A stretch of DNA of 64,000 nt from Notoacmeibacter ruber (GTDB lineage Bacteria > Pseudomonadota > Alphaproteobacteria > Rhizobiales > Rhizobiaceae), in the NCBI RefSeq assembly GCF_003668555.1, contig NZ_RCWN01000001.1:496001-560000 (forward strand). Reading direction: 5' to 3'. Positions 9,717-17,558 of the stretch are shown piece after piece. Every line of letters begins with the position of its first letter. The first letter of the stretch is position 1. The notes beneath the pieces are model-generated. The model did not search any database. It was not told the origin of the DNA and was given only the letters and a program-made list of their open reading frames with translations. The position numbers and the translations under genes were made by a program.

Positions 9717-9793
9717 GACGCGCAATTAGCTGCGGGCGAAGCGGTTCACAAGAGCGGTCGTAAAGGTTCGCGGAGAAGCGCGTTCAGGCGACC

Positions 9794-10189
9794 TCAATGG
9801 TTGACGACGAGGGCGATCGCCGGTTCGCCATCTTCCGCGACAATCAGAGTATAATCGCAGGTGAACTGCCAGGCGGCTTCGCCGTCGGCCCGCTTCTGCG
9901 TCCAGTCCATGGTCACAAAGGCCGTCGATCCGGAAATTTCCATTGTTCGGACGGCGAAGTCCGAACTGACGATCTCTTCCCGCTCCAGAACGGTCAGAAG
10001 CGCGTCGATATTCTCCAGAAGATCTTCTTCCTCGGAAAAGACCGTACCGCCTCCGAGCTGCCAAATCGTCACAGGATAGGTGAAACAGTCGGCGATGGCT
10101 TCGGAGTCGAAATCGTCGAAGCCGTTGCGGTACGTCTCGAACAAGGCTTCGATATCGTCGCGCGTAAGTGTGTGCGGTTCCTGGTTCAT
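9794..10189 (-). CDS. NTF2/SnoaL-like small protein in the putrescine operon
   Basis: The 131-residue soluble protein has the helix-then-sheet pattern of the NTF2-like fold: an N-terminal helical part (DDIEALFETYRNGFDDFD) followed by YPVTIWQLGGGTV and alternating strands ending in YTLIVAEDGEPAIALVVNH. Such proteins act as small-ligand enzymes or binding proteins. No catalytic signature can be named. It lies between the ligase gene (37-base gap) and the oxidase gene (about 77-base gap), all on the minus strand, so a role in the same pathway, perhaps handling an aldehyde or glutamylated intermediate, is an inference from position only. Confidence 0.75.
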   Translation of the reverse strand: MNQEPHTLTRDDIEALFETYRNGFDDFDSEAIADCFTYPVTIWQLGGGTVFSEEEDLLENIDALLTVLEREEIVSSDFAVRTMEISGSTAFVTMDWTQKRADGEAAWQFTCDYTLIVAEDGEPAIALVVNH

Positions 10190-10226
10190 GGCCGGGTCCG
10201 GATGAATGAGGACGAAAGGACGGGAT

Positions 10227-11666
10227 TTAGACGTTCAGCAGCAGAAACTCGCGTTCCCACGGGCTGATCACCTGCATGAAGGTCTCGAATTCGCCTCGCT
10301 TTACACCGCAATAATTGGTGATGAATTCGCGTCCGAGAATTTCACGGAAATCCTGCTCTTCCTCGAAAAGGGAGACTGCATCGAGAAGACTGCGCGGCAG
10401 TTCGATCGCGCCTTCATTGACACTTTCCTGGGTCGGTTCCTCCGGCTCCACTGCGTTGCGAATGCCAAGAAGTCCCGCGGCGAGCGAGGCGGCAAGCGCA
10501 AGGTAGGGGTTGGCGTCAGAGGAGGGCAGTCGGTTTTCCACGCGCCTTGCCTGTGGCTCCGAGGCCGGCACCCGAAAAGCGGTGGTGCGGTTGTCGTAGC
10601 CCCATTTGTTGTTGAGGGGGCAGGCCATGTCTGGCGCGAGGCGGCGATAGGAGTTGACGTACGGTGCCATGGTGACGAGTGCGCGCGGAACGTAGCGCTG
10701 CATACCGCCAATATAGTGGAAGAAAAGTTGCGAGGCTCGACCGTCTGCATCGGTGAAGATGTTCTCGCCCGTATCGCTTCTCACCACGCTCTGGTGAATA
10801 TGCATGGCGCTGCCCGGAAGGCCTTCCATCGGCTTGGCCATGAAGGTGGCGTAGATGCCATGCTTCATCGCGGCTTCGCGTATCGTTCTCTTGAAGAGGA
10901 AGACCTGATCGGCGAGTTCCAGCGGATCGCCGTGGCGCAGATTGATCTCGAGCTGGGCCGGCCCGCTCTCGTGAATCAGCGTGTCGATTTCCAGGCCCTG
11001 CGCTTCGGAGAAGTGGTAGATATCGTCCACCAGATCGTCGAACTCGTTGATGCCGGAAATGGAATAGCCCTGGCCGCCGAGGATCGAACGTCCGGAGCGG
11101 CCCTTCGGTGGCTCCAGCGGATAGTCGGGATCGACGTTCTGCGCGACGAGATAGAACTCGATCTCGGGCGCGACGACAGGCTTGAATCCGTCCTTCGCAT
11201 ATTCACCCACCACACGCTTGAGGACGTTCCTTGGCGTATAGCGGACATTCTCCCGCGCTGTATCGACGATATCGCATATGATCTGGGCGGTGGGGTCGCT
11301 CTCCCACGGCACGACGCACAAGGTGGAAAGGTCCGGCAGGAGCTTGAGATCGCCGTCATTGGGGTCATAGCGAAAATCGCCGACCTCCTCCGGATAGTCT
11401 CCCGAAATGGTCTGCCGGAAGATCGAAGAAGGCAGCGAGAGCGCCGTGTTCGACGTGAACTTGTTGGTGGGCATCATCTTGCCGCGTGCGACACCGGCCA
11501 GATCCGGCGTGATGCATTCGATATCCTCGATGCCGCGCGCCTGTAGCCATGCTGCGGCCTCCCGCCAGCTGGAAACGCCCCTCAGGCATTCGATGACCTT
11601 TTGGATGTCATTGTCCCCAGCTTCGGTCGCGCCACCTGTTACGTCGGGCCCTTGATGCGTGCTCAT
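10227..11666 (-). CDS. puuA: Glutamine synthetase family protein, gamma-glutamylputrescine synthetase-like
   Basis: The 479-residue protein has the full class I glutamine synthetase catalytic fold: VVAPEIEFYLV (around residue 165), GPAQLEINLRHGDP (around 230), SAMHIHQSVV (around 290) and NKWGYDNRTTAFRVP (around 355). It lacks the adenylylation tyrosine region typical of GlnA and has an N-terminal extension of a gamma-glutamyl-amine ligase type. Its operon partner is a PuuB-like oxidase, which supports ligation of glutamate to putrescine or another amine. GlnT or other glutamate-amide ligases are alternatives. It is the first gene of the operon and divergent from the PAP2 gene. Confidence 0.82.
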   Translation of the reverse strand: MSTHQGPDVTGGATEAGDNDIQKVIECLRGVSSWREAAAWLQARGIEDIECITPDLAGVARGKMMPTNKFTSNTALSLPSSIFRQTISGDYPEEVGDFRYDPNDGDLKLLPDLSTLCVVPWESDPTAQIICDIVDTARENVRYTPRNVLKRVVGEYAKDGFKPVVAPEIEFYLVAQNVDPDYPLEPPKGRSGRSILGGQGYSISGINEFDDLVDDIYHFSEAQGLEIDTLIHESGPAQLEINLRHGDPLELADQVFLFKRTIREAAMKHGIYATFMAKPMEGLPGSAMHIHQSVVRSDTGENIFTDADGRASQLFFHYIGGMQRYVPRALVTMAPYVNSYRRLAPDMACPLNNKWGYDNRTTAFRVPASEPQARRVENRLPSSDANPYLALAASLAAGLLGIRNAVEPEEPTQESVNEGAIELPRSLLDAVSLFEEEQDFREILGREFITNYCGVKRGEFETFMQVISPWEREFLLLNV

Positions 11667-11754
11667 CTATCTCCGCCACTATACGAGTTTGGCTTCCGAT
11701 ATAGATTTGAATGCCCGCGGAGAGAAGTGGGTCGGCAGATAGTGAAGGACGGCA

Positions 11755-12498
11755 ATGAATAGTCAGCTCAAGGATATGGCACTGAAACTGGTGCGGGAAG
11801 TGCGGAAAAGCCCGGCTTCGTTGGCTCCGTTTGTCGTGGCTGCGATTGCCTCTGCGGGCCTCTTCGCCTTTCTCAGCATTGCCGATGAGGTCGACGAAGG
11901 TGAAACCGAGCGCCTCGATCGCGCCGTTCTCATGTTTTTTCGTGTGCCGGGAAATCCCGACGAGACCATCGGTCCCGCCTGGGTTCGGGAGGCAGCTATC
12001 GAATACACCGCTCTTGGTGGGATTCCCGTCGTTTGCCTGCTGGTGCTGACCGTCCTCGGTTTTCTGGCGGTCGAGCGGCGCTGGGGCGCTGCGCTGTTCG
12101 TCTCGATCGGCATTCTGGGCGGCATGGCATTGTCTTCGACGCTGAAGATCTTCTACAGCCGCCCACGCCCCGACCTCGTCGCGCAGCTTGATGTCATCCA
12201 CACCAAGAGCTTTCCGTCCGGACACGCAACGATCACGACGTGTGTTGTTCTCACTCTGGCGGTGATGCTGATTCGCCTCACGGAGAGCCGGCCGGGGCGG
12301 GCCTACATCTTTGCCATGGCGGTGCTCTACGCGCTGCTGATCGGCGCGACGCGCGTTTATCTTGGCGTTCACTGGCCTTCGGATGTGTTGGCCGGCTGGG
12401 CGATCGGCACTTTCTGGGCGTGTCTGTGCTGGGTGCTGATGACAATGCTTCAGCGCTGGCAGGAAAAGGGAAGTTTGTTCGCATCGCCCCGGGATTGA
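11755..12498 (+). CDS. PAP2 superfamily phosphatase, membrane
   Basis: The 247-residue protein has the three phosphatidic acid phosphatase 2 motifs in order: KIFYSRPRP (around residue 132), FPSGHATIT (around 152) and TRVYLGVHWPSD (around 200), with the catalytic histidines in the second and third. About five or six membrane helices are seen. Possible substrates are undecaprenyl pyrophosphate or phosphatidic acid; the sequence does not decide. The start follows GAAGGA at a good distance. It is divergent from puuA and followed by a DUF1206 gene 114 bases downstream. Confidence 0.88.
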   Translation: MNSQLKDMALKLVREVRKSPASLAPFVVAAIASAGLFAFLSIADEVDEGETERLDRAVLMFFRVPGNPDETIGPAWVREAAIEYTALGGIPVVCLLVLTVLGFLAVERRWGAALFVSIGILGGMALSSTLKIFYSRPRPDLVAQLDVIHTKSFPSGHATITTCVVLTLAVMLIRLTESRPGRAYIFAMAVLYALLIGATRVYLGVHWPSDVLAGWAIGTFWACLCWVLMTMLQRWQEKGSLFASPRD

Positions 12499-12612
12499 AT
12501 TCCGTTTATCTCGTCATCGGCCCGGCCTTTTCCGAAAGCTCTGACATGAAAGCGGAACTTTCGACGCTTTCGCAGCTTCACAGATGAAGAGGCGGACAGC
12601 AGGAGGGACTTT

Positions 12613-13425
12613 ATGGACCGCAAGGATATGGAACGGGTGTTCCGGCCTTTCGCACGAACCGGCTACGCGGCGCGTGGCGTCGTTTTCTTGGTGATCGGCA
12701 TATTCGCAGCCTATTTCGCCGTCGGCGGCGGCGAAATTCTCAGTTCCACCGGCGCACTGCAAAAGCTGCTGGGCGGAAGCGGGTTCGGGTCTTTCGTTGC
12801 GATTTTGCTGATGATCGGTCTCGTAGCCTATGCGGTCTGGCGTTTCGTCCAGGCCATCTTCGACACGGACGATCACGGCCTCGATCCGAAAGGGCTTGCC
12901 ATACGCGGCGGCCTCCTTGCCTCCTGTTTCACCTACGCGACGCTCACGATCTATACCTGGTCGCTCTGGCAGAGTGGTCGCAGCAGCGATAGTGGTAGTG
13001 GCGGCGGCATGGCCGGCACGATCTCGAACTTTGTTGGATCGACAGCCGCTTCGGCCATATTGGCCGCAGTATTCACCGGGGTCGCCGTTGCGCACTTCGT
13101 CAAGGCGTATAAGCGCGGCTATCTGAAATATATGTCACCCAGCCCCGATGCGAAAAAGATCATCAATCCGGTTTCCCGGACGGGTTTGTGTGCACGCGGT
13201 CTGATCTTTCTGGTGATTGCCTATCTTTTTGGATGGCGGACGCTCAGTGGCGGCACCAACGAAGATGTCGGCCTCGCGGGCGCACTCCGCTTCATCGCCG
13301 ATTTGCCCGCTGGCCAGTGGCTGATGGGAGCGATCGGCGTCGGCCTCATCTGTTTCGCAGCCTATTCATTTGCCGAGGCCATCTGGCGGCGGATCAATGT
13401 GGAGGACGCTGACGCGCCAGGCTGA
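12613..13425 (+). CDS. DUF1206 membrane protein
   Basis: The 270-residue protein is built from three repeats of two membrane helices. Each repeat starts with R-TGYAARGVVFLVIGI-like sequence (near residues 17 and 193) or a diverged copy (around residue 100). This is the DUF1206 family, of unknown function. AGGAGGG lies just before ATG 12613, a strong ribosome site. It is followed by a strong terminator, so it is the end of a transcript that may include the PAP2 gene. Confidence 0.88.
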   Translation: MDRKDMERVFRPFARTGYAARGVVFLVIGIFAAYFAVGGGEILSSTGALQKLLGGSGFGSFVAILLMIGLVAYAVWRFVQAIFDTDDHGLDPKGLAIRGGLLASCFTYATLTIYTWSLWQSGRSSDSGSGGGMAGTISNFVGSTAASAILAAVFTGVAVAHFVKAYKRGYLKYMSPSPDAKKIINPVSRTGLCARGLIFLVIAYLFGWRTLSGGTNEDVGLAGALRFIADLPAGQWLMGAIGVGLICFAAYSFAEAIWRRINVEDADAPG

Positions 13426-13456
13426 CGACCAGTCATCGAAGCGCGGTAACAATGAA

Positions 13457-13490
13457 AAAGGCGTGGGTTCTTGCGAGCCCACGCCTTTCG
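13457..13490 (+). terminator. Terminator after DUF1206 gene
   Basis: GGCGTGGGTTC / GAGCCCACGCC makes an 11-bp stem (one G-T pair) with a TTGC loop, flanked by A-run upstream and TTTCGTTCGT downstream. It may work in both directions, ending the convergent gene at 13512 as well. Confidence 0.75.
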
Positions 13491-13511
13491 TTCGTCTTGG
13501 CTGAAAAAGTG

Positions 13512-13745
13512 TCAGCCGGCCTTCTGCGCGATGATAACCGGCACGAGCAAATCGCCCCAGTTGCCTTCGCCGCCGTGATGACGGGCTGAGCGGACGAGCT
13601 CCACGGAGACGCCCGCGTCGACAGCCTTCATCACGCTCTGGTTCAACCGGTGAAGGTCGTTGGCAACCATGCGGATTGCGGCCTGCTGGTCGCCGTCCAT
13701 GGCAGAGGATTGCTCCTCGGCGCGTTCCTTGACGGGTGGTTTCAT
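13512..13745 (-). CDS. Small conserved hypothetical protein
   Basis: The 77-residue protein is soluble and charged, with no signal peptide or membrane segment. It ends in GNWGDLLVPVIIAQKAG. The start at ATG 13745 is chosen because a GGAG site sits nine bases upstream; the longer frame to 13796 has no site. I recognise no family. It lies on the minus strand convergent to DUF1206 and divergent from the ScfR-like regulator at 14013. Size and an intact ribosome site favour a real gene. Confidence 0.6.
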   Translation of the reverse strand: MKPPVKERAEEQSSAMDGDQQAAIRMVANDLHRLNQSVMKAVDAGVSVELVRSARHHGGEGNWGDLLVPVIIAQKAG

Positions 13746-13966
13746 CGTCGCGTCTCCATGCGATCTGTTACGTCTCGGCTCGATTAACGCTTGCATAGCG
13801 TGGTTGGCAAGCGATCGTCTCTTCCAATCGATCTTCTGTCATCGATTGTAAAGAGCATATCTTGCTACGAACTAGTCATTTAGACGTAATCCACCATTCG
13901 GGAAGAAAGGCTTCTTACCAAAGGGGTCATGCTGTCTTGCCTGAGAGACAGCTTCTTCGTAAATCT

Positions 13967-13980
13967 GTAAAGACTTTTAC
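13967..13980. promoter_or_regulatory. Inverted repeat upstream of the ScfR-like regulator
   Basis: GTAAA-N4-TTTAC lies 32 bases before the start of the regulator gene. It may be its own operator, since this family is often autoregulated, but this is inference. A second imperfect hairpin (GCTGTC / GACAGC) lies just upstream at 13931-13952. Confidence 0.3.
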
Positions 13981-14012
13981 TGATTGAACGATCCCACTTC
14001 AGGACCCTGGCT

Positions 14013-15458
14013 ATGGCCGACCGTAAGATTTTTGCCGGACCTCGCATTCGGCGTATCCGCCATGCGGAGAAGCTGACGCAGACGGCGATGGCCGAAAAGC
14101 TCGGTATTTCGCCTTCCTATCTCAACCTGATCGAACGCAATCAGAGACCGCTGACCGTCCAGATCATTCTCAAGCTGACCTCCGCCTTCAAGCTCGATCC
14201 GGAGCAGTTGCAGGGAGAATCGGATGCGACGGTGGGCGAGATACGACAGGTCTTTTCCGATCCCCTGCTTGCCGAGGATGTTCCGAGCGAAACGGAACTG
14301 CTCGAGGTCGCGGAGGCGGCGCCCAACGTCGCGGCGTCGATTATCAAGCTCCATCGCGCCTATGTGGAGCAGGGCGAACGTCTCTCCGATCTGTCTTCCA
14401 TCCTTGCAAAAGAGGGACGGGTCACCGCGGTCTCCGGCAAGCGAATGCCGATCGACGAGGTTCGCGAGCTTCTGGAGTCGCGCCCGAACCATTTCCCCGC
14501 CATTGAGGAGGCGGCCGAAGCATTTCATGAAAAGCTCTCGCCGGGCGACGGTCTGCTGGCTTCGCTGAAAGACTGGTTTCGCGCCGAGCAAGGACTTTCC
14601 GTGCGTGTGCTGCCGGTCTCGACCATGCCGCTATGGCGGCGCCGTTTCGACCGGCACAGCCAGCGCCTGTTCATCTCCGAGCGCCTTTCCCCTTTCGACC
14701 AGTTGCGGGAAGTGGCGATGGAAGCGTCCATGATCGCGCTCTCCAAGCCGATTGCCGAGCAGATCGAGGCTTTGCCCCTGACAAGCGAGGAAGCCCGCCG
14801 CATCGCACGGTTCGAACTGGCGCGCTATGCCGCCCACGCCCTGATGATGCCCTATGAGAAATTCCTCGCGGCCGCACGGCGTGTTCGCTACGATGTCGAT
14901 GTTCTGCGAAGCCGCTTCTCGGTGAGTTTCGAACAAGCCGCCAACCGTCTGACGACATTGCGCCGTGAGGGCAGGGAAGGCGTCCCGTTTTTCATGCTGG
15001 AAATCGACAATGCGGGGAACCGTTTTCGGCGCGCTGGCGCGATGGGCTTTCCGCAGCAACGATTTGGAGGGCACTGCCCGAAACTGGCGATCCATGCCGC
15101 GTTCACCCAGCCCGGTCAGCTTTTTGTCGAGGCGGTGGAGATGCCCGATGGCGCGGCTTTCCTAACAGTAAGTCGCACACTGGAAGGTCCGCAGGGAGCC
15201 TTCTCGGAGAGGCCCCGCCGGACGGCCCTTCTGCTTGGTTGTGAACTCAGCCAGAAGGATGAAATTGTCTATGGCGATGGTCTGCCGGGTGTCGAGGCAG
15301 GCGGCACGAAAGAGGCGTTCGTGCCAGCGACGCCCATCGGCCCCGCCTGTCGGCTCTGTGAGCGGCAGGCTTGCCTCGCTCGCGCCGAGCCGCCGATCAC
15401 ACGGCCACTCGGACTGGATGAGATGGTCACGGGACTCTCCGCCTTCGATTTTCGCTAG
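14013..15458 (+). CDS. XRE-family transcriptional regulator, short-chain acyl-CoA (ScfR/RamB) type
   Basis: The 481-residue protein has an N-terminal helix-turn-helix of the XRE type (residues 10-65; SYLNLIERNQRPLTVQIILKL). A central IrrE/ImmA-like (DUF955) region spans about 190-300, and a C-terminal DUF2083 region has a Cys pair in CRLCERQACLARAEP (residues around 448-462). This arrangement is typical of RamB/PrpC-type regulators of acetate, propionate and glyoxylate-shunt genes. The DUF955 region lacks the HExxH zinc motif: the matching stretch reads LREVAMEASMI, so peptidase activity is not expected. It is flanked by AsmA on the opposite strand. Targets are not visible in this window. Confidence 0.8.
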   Translation: MADRKIFAGPRIRRIRHAEKLTQTAMAEKLGISPSYLNLIERNQRPLTVQIILKLTSAFKLDPEQLQGESDATVGEIRQVFSDPLLAEDVPSETELLEVAEAAPNVAASIIKLHRAYVEQGERLSDLSSILAKEGRVTAVSGKRMPIDEVRELLESRPNHFPAIEEAAEAFHEKLSPGDGLLASLKDWFRAEQGLSVRVLPVSTMPLWRRRFDRHSQRLFISERLSPFDQLREVAMEASMIALSKPIAEQIEALPLTSEEARRIARFELARYAAHALMMPYEKFLAAARRVRYDVDVLRSRFSVSFEQAANRLTTLRREGREGVPFFMLEIDNAGNRFRRAGAMGFPQQRFGGHCPKLAIHAAFTQPGQLFVEAVEMPDGAAFLTVSRTLEGPQGAFSERPRRTALLLGCELSQKDEIVYGDGLPGVEAGGTKEAFVPATPIGPACRLCERQACLARAEPPITRPLGLDEMVTGLSAFDFR

Positions 15459-17278
15459 TCGCCAGATCCCGTTATGAATGGCTCGGAGAAGGAGCCTCCG
15501 ACAAAGAACCGGCTCAGCGTTTGCGGGCGCGCATCGTCCGGGACGGTTCCGGTGAGGCCGGGTGCGGGCATCGCCAGGAGGCGCCCTGTCAGGGCGAGGC
15601 TCCGGCTCATATAGGGCGCGCGCCCATTCAACTCGATCTGGTAGCGACCGGTGCGGATGGATGCATCGTTCAGAAAGGCGACGCCATTCAGAAGGCGTCC
15701 TTTGAAGTGTGCGTCATCATAATCGAGACCGTCACCGGTCAGGCGAGAGAGACTGAAGAAGCCGCCACCGAGCTGATCATCGATAATCGGTGACAGGTCG
15801 AGGTTGGGTAGCTCGCCATTTGAGAAAGACGCCTCGAACTGGCCGTCGCCTCGCGAGAGGAGGCGGTCCAGCGCCGGTGGTCCGGCAAGAGAGAGATCGA
15901 TGCTGGCCGTTCCGGTTGGAAGTATGCCTGGAAGCGTGAGCGCGTCGGAGAGCTGCGAGCCTGAAATGTCCGCGAAGTGAAGTTCGAGGCGGCTTTCGAC
16001 ACCTTCCTCCCCATTGTTTCGACGCCAGTTGCCTTGCAGGGTCCCGCCGAGAAGGTCTGCATTATTGATGTCCAGTGCACTCTGGCCGTCGCCGAAGCGG
16101 CCGCTGACGGCAAGGTCGGCAAGCCTCACATCGCCATAGCTCGCCTCGTTCGCTGAAAGGCGGATATCGATATGAGTGGCCTCGCTGGAACCGACCGTTG
16201 TGCGCGGCGCGCGGTTTGTGCCCAGCCGTCCTCGGCGTCGGCCATCTCCACCATCAATGCGGGTGACGAGCGACAGCAGGTCCAGAGATTGAAAGGCGAG
16301 GGTGGCCGAGATCGATGTAGGGGACCCGCGGTGCGGCGGGACAATGCTGAGCGTACCGTTCCCATCGTGGTCCTCGACGCTCATCTCCTCGACGGTAAGC
16401 GTGGTCCGATCATTCGCCTGGGCGATGATCCCGCGCATGGAGAGGGAATCGGGCAAGGCCGTCGGAAGGCGAAGATCGAATGGCCTGAGAGCCCGTCTAA
16501 GCTGTGTGAAATCGCCTGAAAACTTGCCCGAGACGGAACGCAACCAGTTGCGGTGAAGAGGATCGAACTTGCCGTCAAATGTGAGGGAGCCGAGGTTCGA
16601 ACGCAGATTGACGCCGAAAACTGTGGGCTCCAGACGAGCGAGGTTGCGAAGATGTTCGATCGTGATGGAGCCGCTTAACGGCATGTTCCGCCATGTGGCG
16701 CCGCCTTCCAGGCGAAGGGACCTGTCGGCATCGAGGCCGGTCAGGCGACCCTGAATATTGCTCACGACCGGACGCTCGTTCTCCTGACCTGATGCAAGGA
16801 CGCTGCCATCGCGAAACTCGAGATAGGCCGGTCCGAGAGGCGCGGGGGTGGCGTCCGTGCCAATCCATCGGCGCAGTATATTGTCTAGAATGGCCGGTCC
16901 TTCCTCCCCCATATCGGCCGATGAGATGCGAAGGGTCGGTTCAATCAGGATGACGGAGGAGAGATTGGCTTCGCCAAACAGGGCATCGAGAAGGGAAAGC
17001 TGGAGGTTGGCCTGCTCGACGCGGAGCGGCGCATGGCCGTCGGTAGTCGTCTTTCCAATGCGCAGATCCGTCACCACCGCCGACAGGCGCGGAAAGTAGC
17101 GGATCGATAATTGATCGTCGATTTCGACCGGTTGGCCGGTCCAGCGCGTCAGCGACGTTGCGATCCTCTCGCGCAGAAGAACTTGCGAAGCGACATAGGA
17201 GAGCGCCGGCAGCAATAGCGCCATTACCAGCGCAGCGGACGCTGCGATAATACCGAATTTGCGAATGCGGCGTTTCAT
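15455..17278 (-). CDS. AsmA family protein
   Basis: The 607-residue protein has one N-terminal membrane helix (FGIIAASAALVMALLLPAL) and then a long periplasmic part rich in beta strands. The N-terminal AsmA segment (WTGQPVEIDDQLSIRYFPR, about residues 45-65) and the C-terminal AsmA_2 block (around residues 480-600; GQFEASFSNGELPNLDLS) are recognised. Members are related to TamB/YhdP and influence outer-membrane lipid or protein assembly. Its last codon overlaps the end of the convergent regulator gene by 4 bases (15455-15458). No operon partner is seen. Confidence 0.85.
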   Translation of the reverse strand: MKRRIRKFGIIAASAALVMALLLPALSYVASQVLLRERIATSLTRWTGQPVEIDDQLSIRYFPRLSAVVTDLRIGKTTTDGHAPLRVEQANLQLSLLDALFGEANLSSVILIEPTLRISSADMGEEGPAILDNILRRWIGTDATPAPLGPAYLEFRDGSVLASGQENERPVVSNIQGRLTGLDADRSLRLEGGATWRNMPLSGSITIEHLRNLARLEPTVFGVNLRSNLGSLTFDGKFDPLHRNWLRSVSGKFSGDFTQLRRALRPFDLRLPTALPDSLSMRGIIAQANDRTTLTVEEMSVEDHDGNGTLSIVPPHRGSPTSISATLAFQSLDLLSLVTRIDGGDGRRRGRLGTNRAPRTTVGSSEATHIDIRLSANEASYGDVRLADLAVSGRFGDGQSALDINNADLLGGTLQGNWRRNNGEEGVESRLELHFADISGSQLSDALTLPGILPTGTASIDLSLAGPPALDRLLSRGDGQFEASFSNGELPNLDLSPIIDDQLGGGFFSLSRLTGDGLDYDDAHFKGRLLNGVAFLNDASIRTGRYQIELNGRAPYMSRSLALTGRLLAMPAPGLTGTVPDDARPQTLSRFFVGGSFSEPFITGSGD

Positions 17279-17359
17279 GAAGTCGCTCTAGCCTATCAGG
17301 CCGTCCCCGTGCTGCTTATCCATGAAGCACGTAGCCGATATGGTAAAGGAAGTCTGACC

Positions 17360-17556
17360 CGGTAATTTACCTTAGGCTCATATGTCTTAGTGAATTGTAA
17401 ATTGCGTGGCAGTTTGGCAAGCTTTTGTTAACATTTGCTGCACGATCATGCGGAAGGCTCAGAGGCCTGACCCCTGTCCCCCGGGAAAGTGTTTTTGCTC
17501 TCTGATGTTCGGTTAGCACTTTTTCTGCCCCAGCCCCGCGCTGGGGCTTTTTTTGC
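17360..17556 (+). ncRNA. Possible small RNA with strong terminator
   Basis: The 280-base gap between the AsmA gene start and the fbpB stop holds no ORF of size. At its end a CCCCAGC-CCCGC-GCTGGGG hairpin (17528-17551 area) is followed by TTTTTTT on the plus strand. No plus-strand gene precedes it, so a short plus-strand transcript is implied. Just upstream a GAAAGTG / CACTTTT pair could form another hairpin (about 17484-17521). The start of such a transcript and its promoter are not clear. A terminator for minus-strand fbpB is less likely because the T-run points the wrong way. No known RNA family is recognised. Confidence 0.35.
17526..17556 (+). terminator. Strong plus-strand intrinsic terminator
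   Basis: GCCCCAGC / GCTGGGGC stem, short loop, then seven T. It terminates plus-strand transcription in a region where only minus-strand genes flank it. This is why a small RNA is proposed upstream. Confidence 0.75.
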
Positions 17557-17558
17557 AT

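Noticed and set aside
12552..12582. EcfG promoter before DUF1206
   Set aside because: GGAAC is present but the -10 reads GCTT instead of CGTT.
13931..13952. Hairpin GCTGTC / GACAGC as a terminator
   Set aside because: No T-run after it and no gene just upstream on the plus strand; may be regulatory only.
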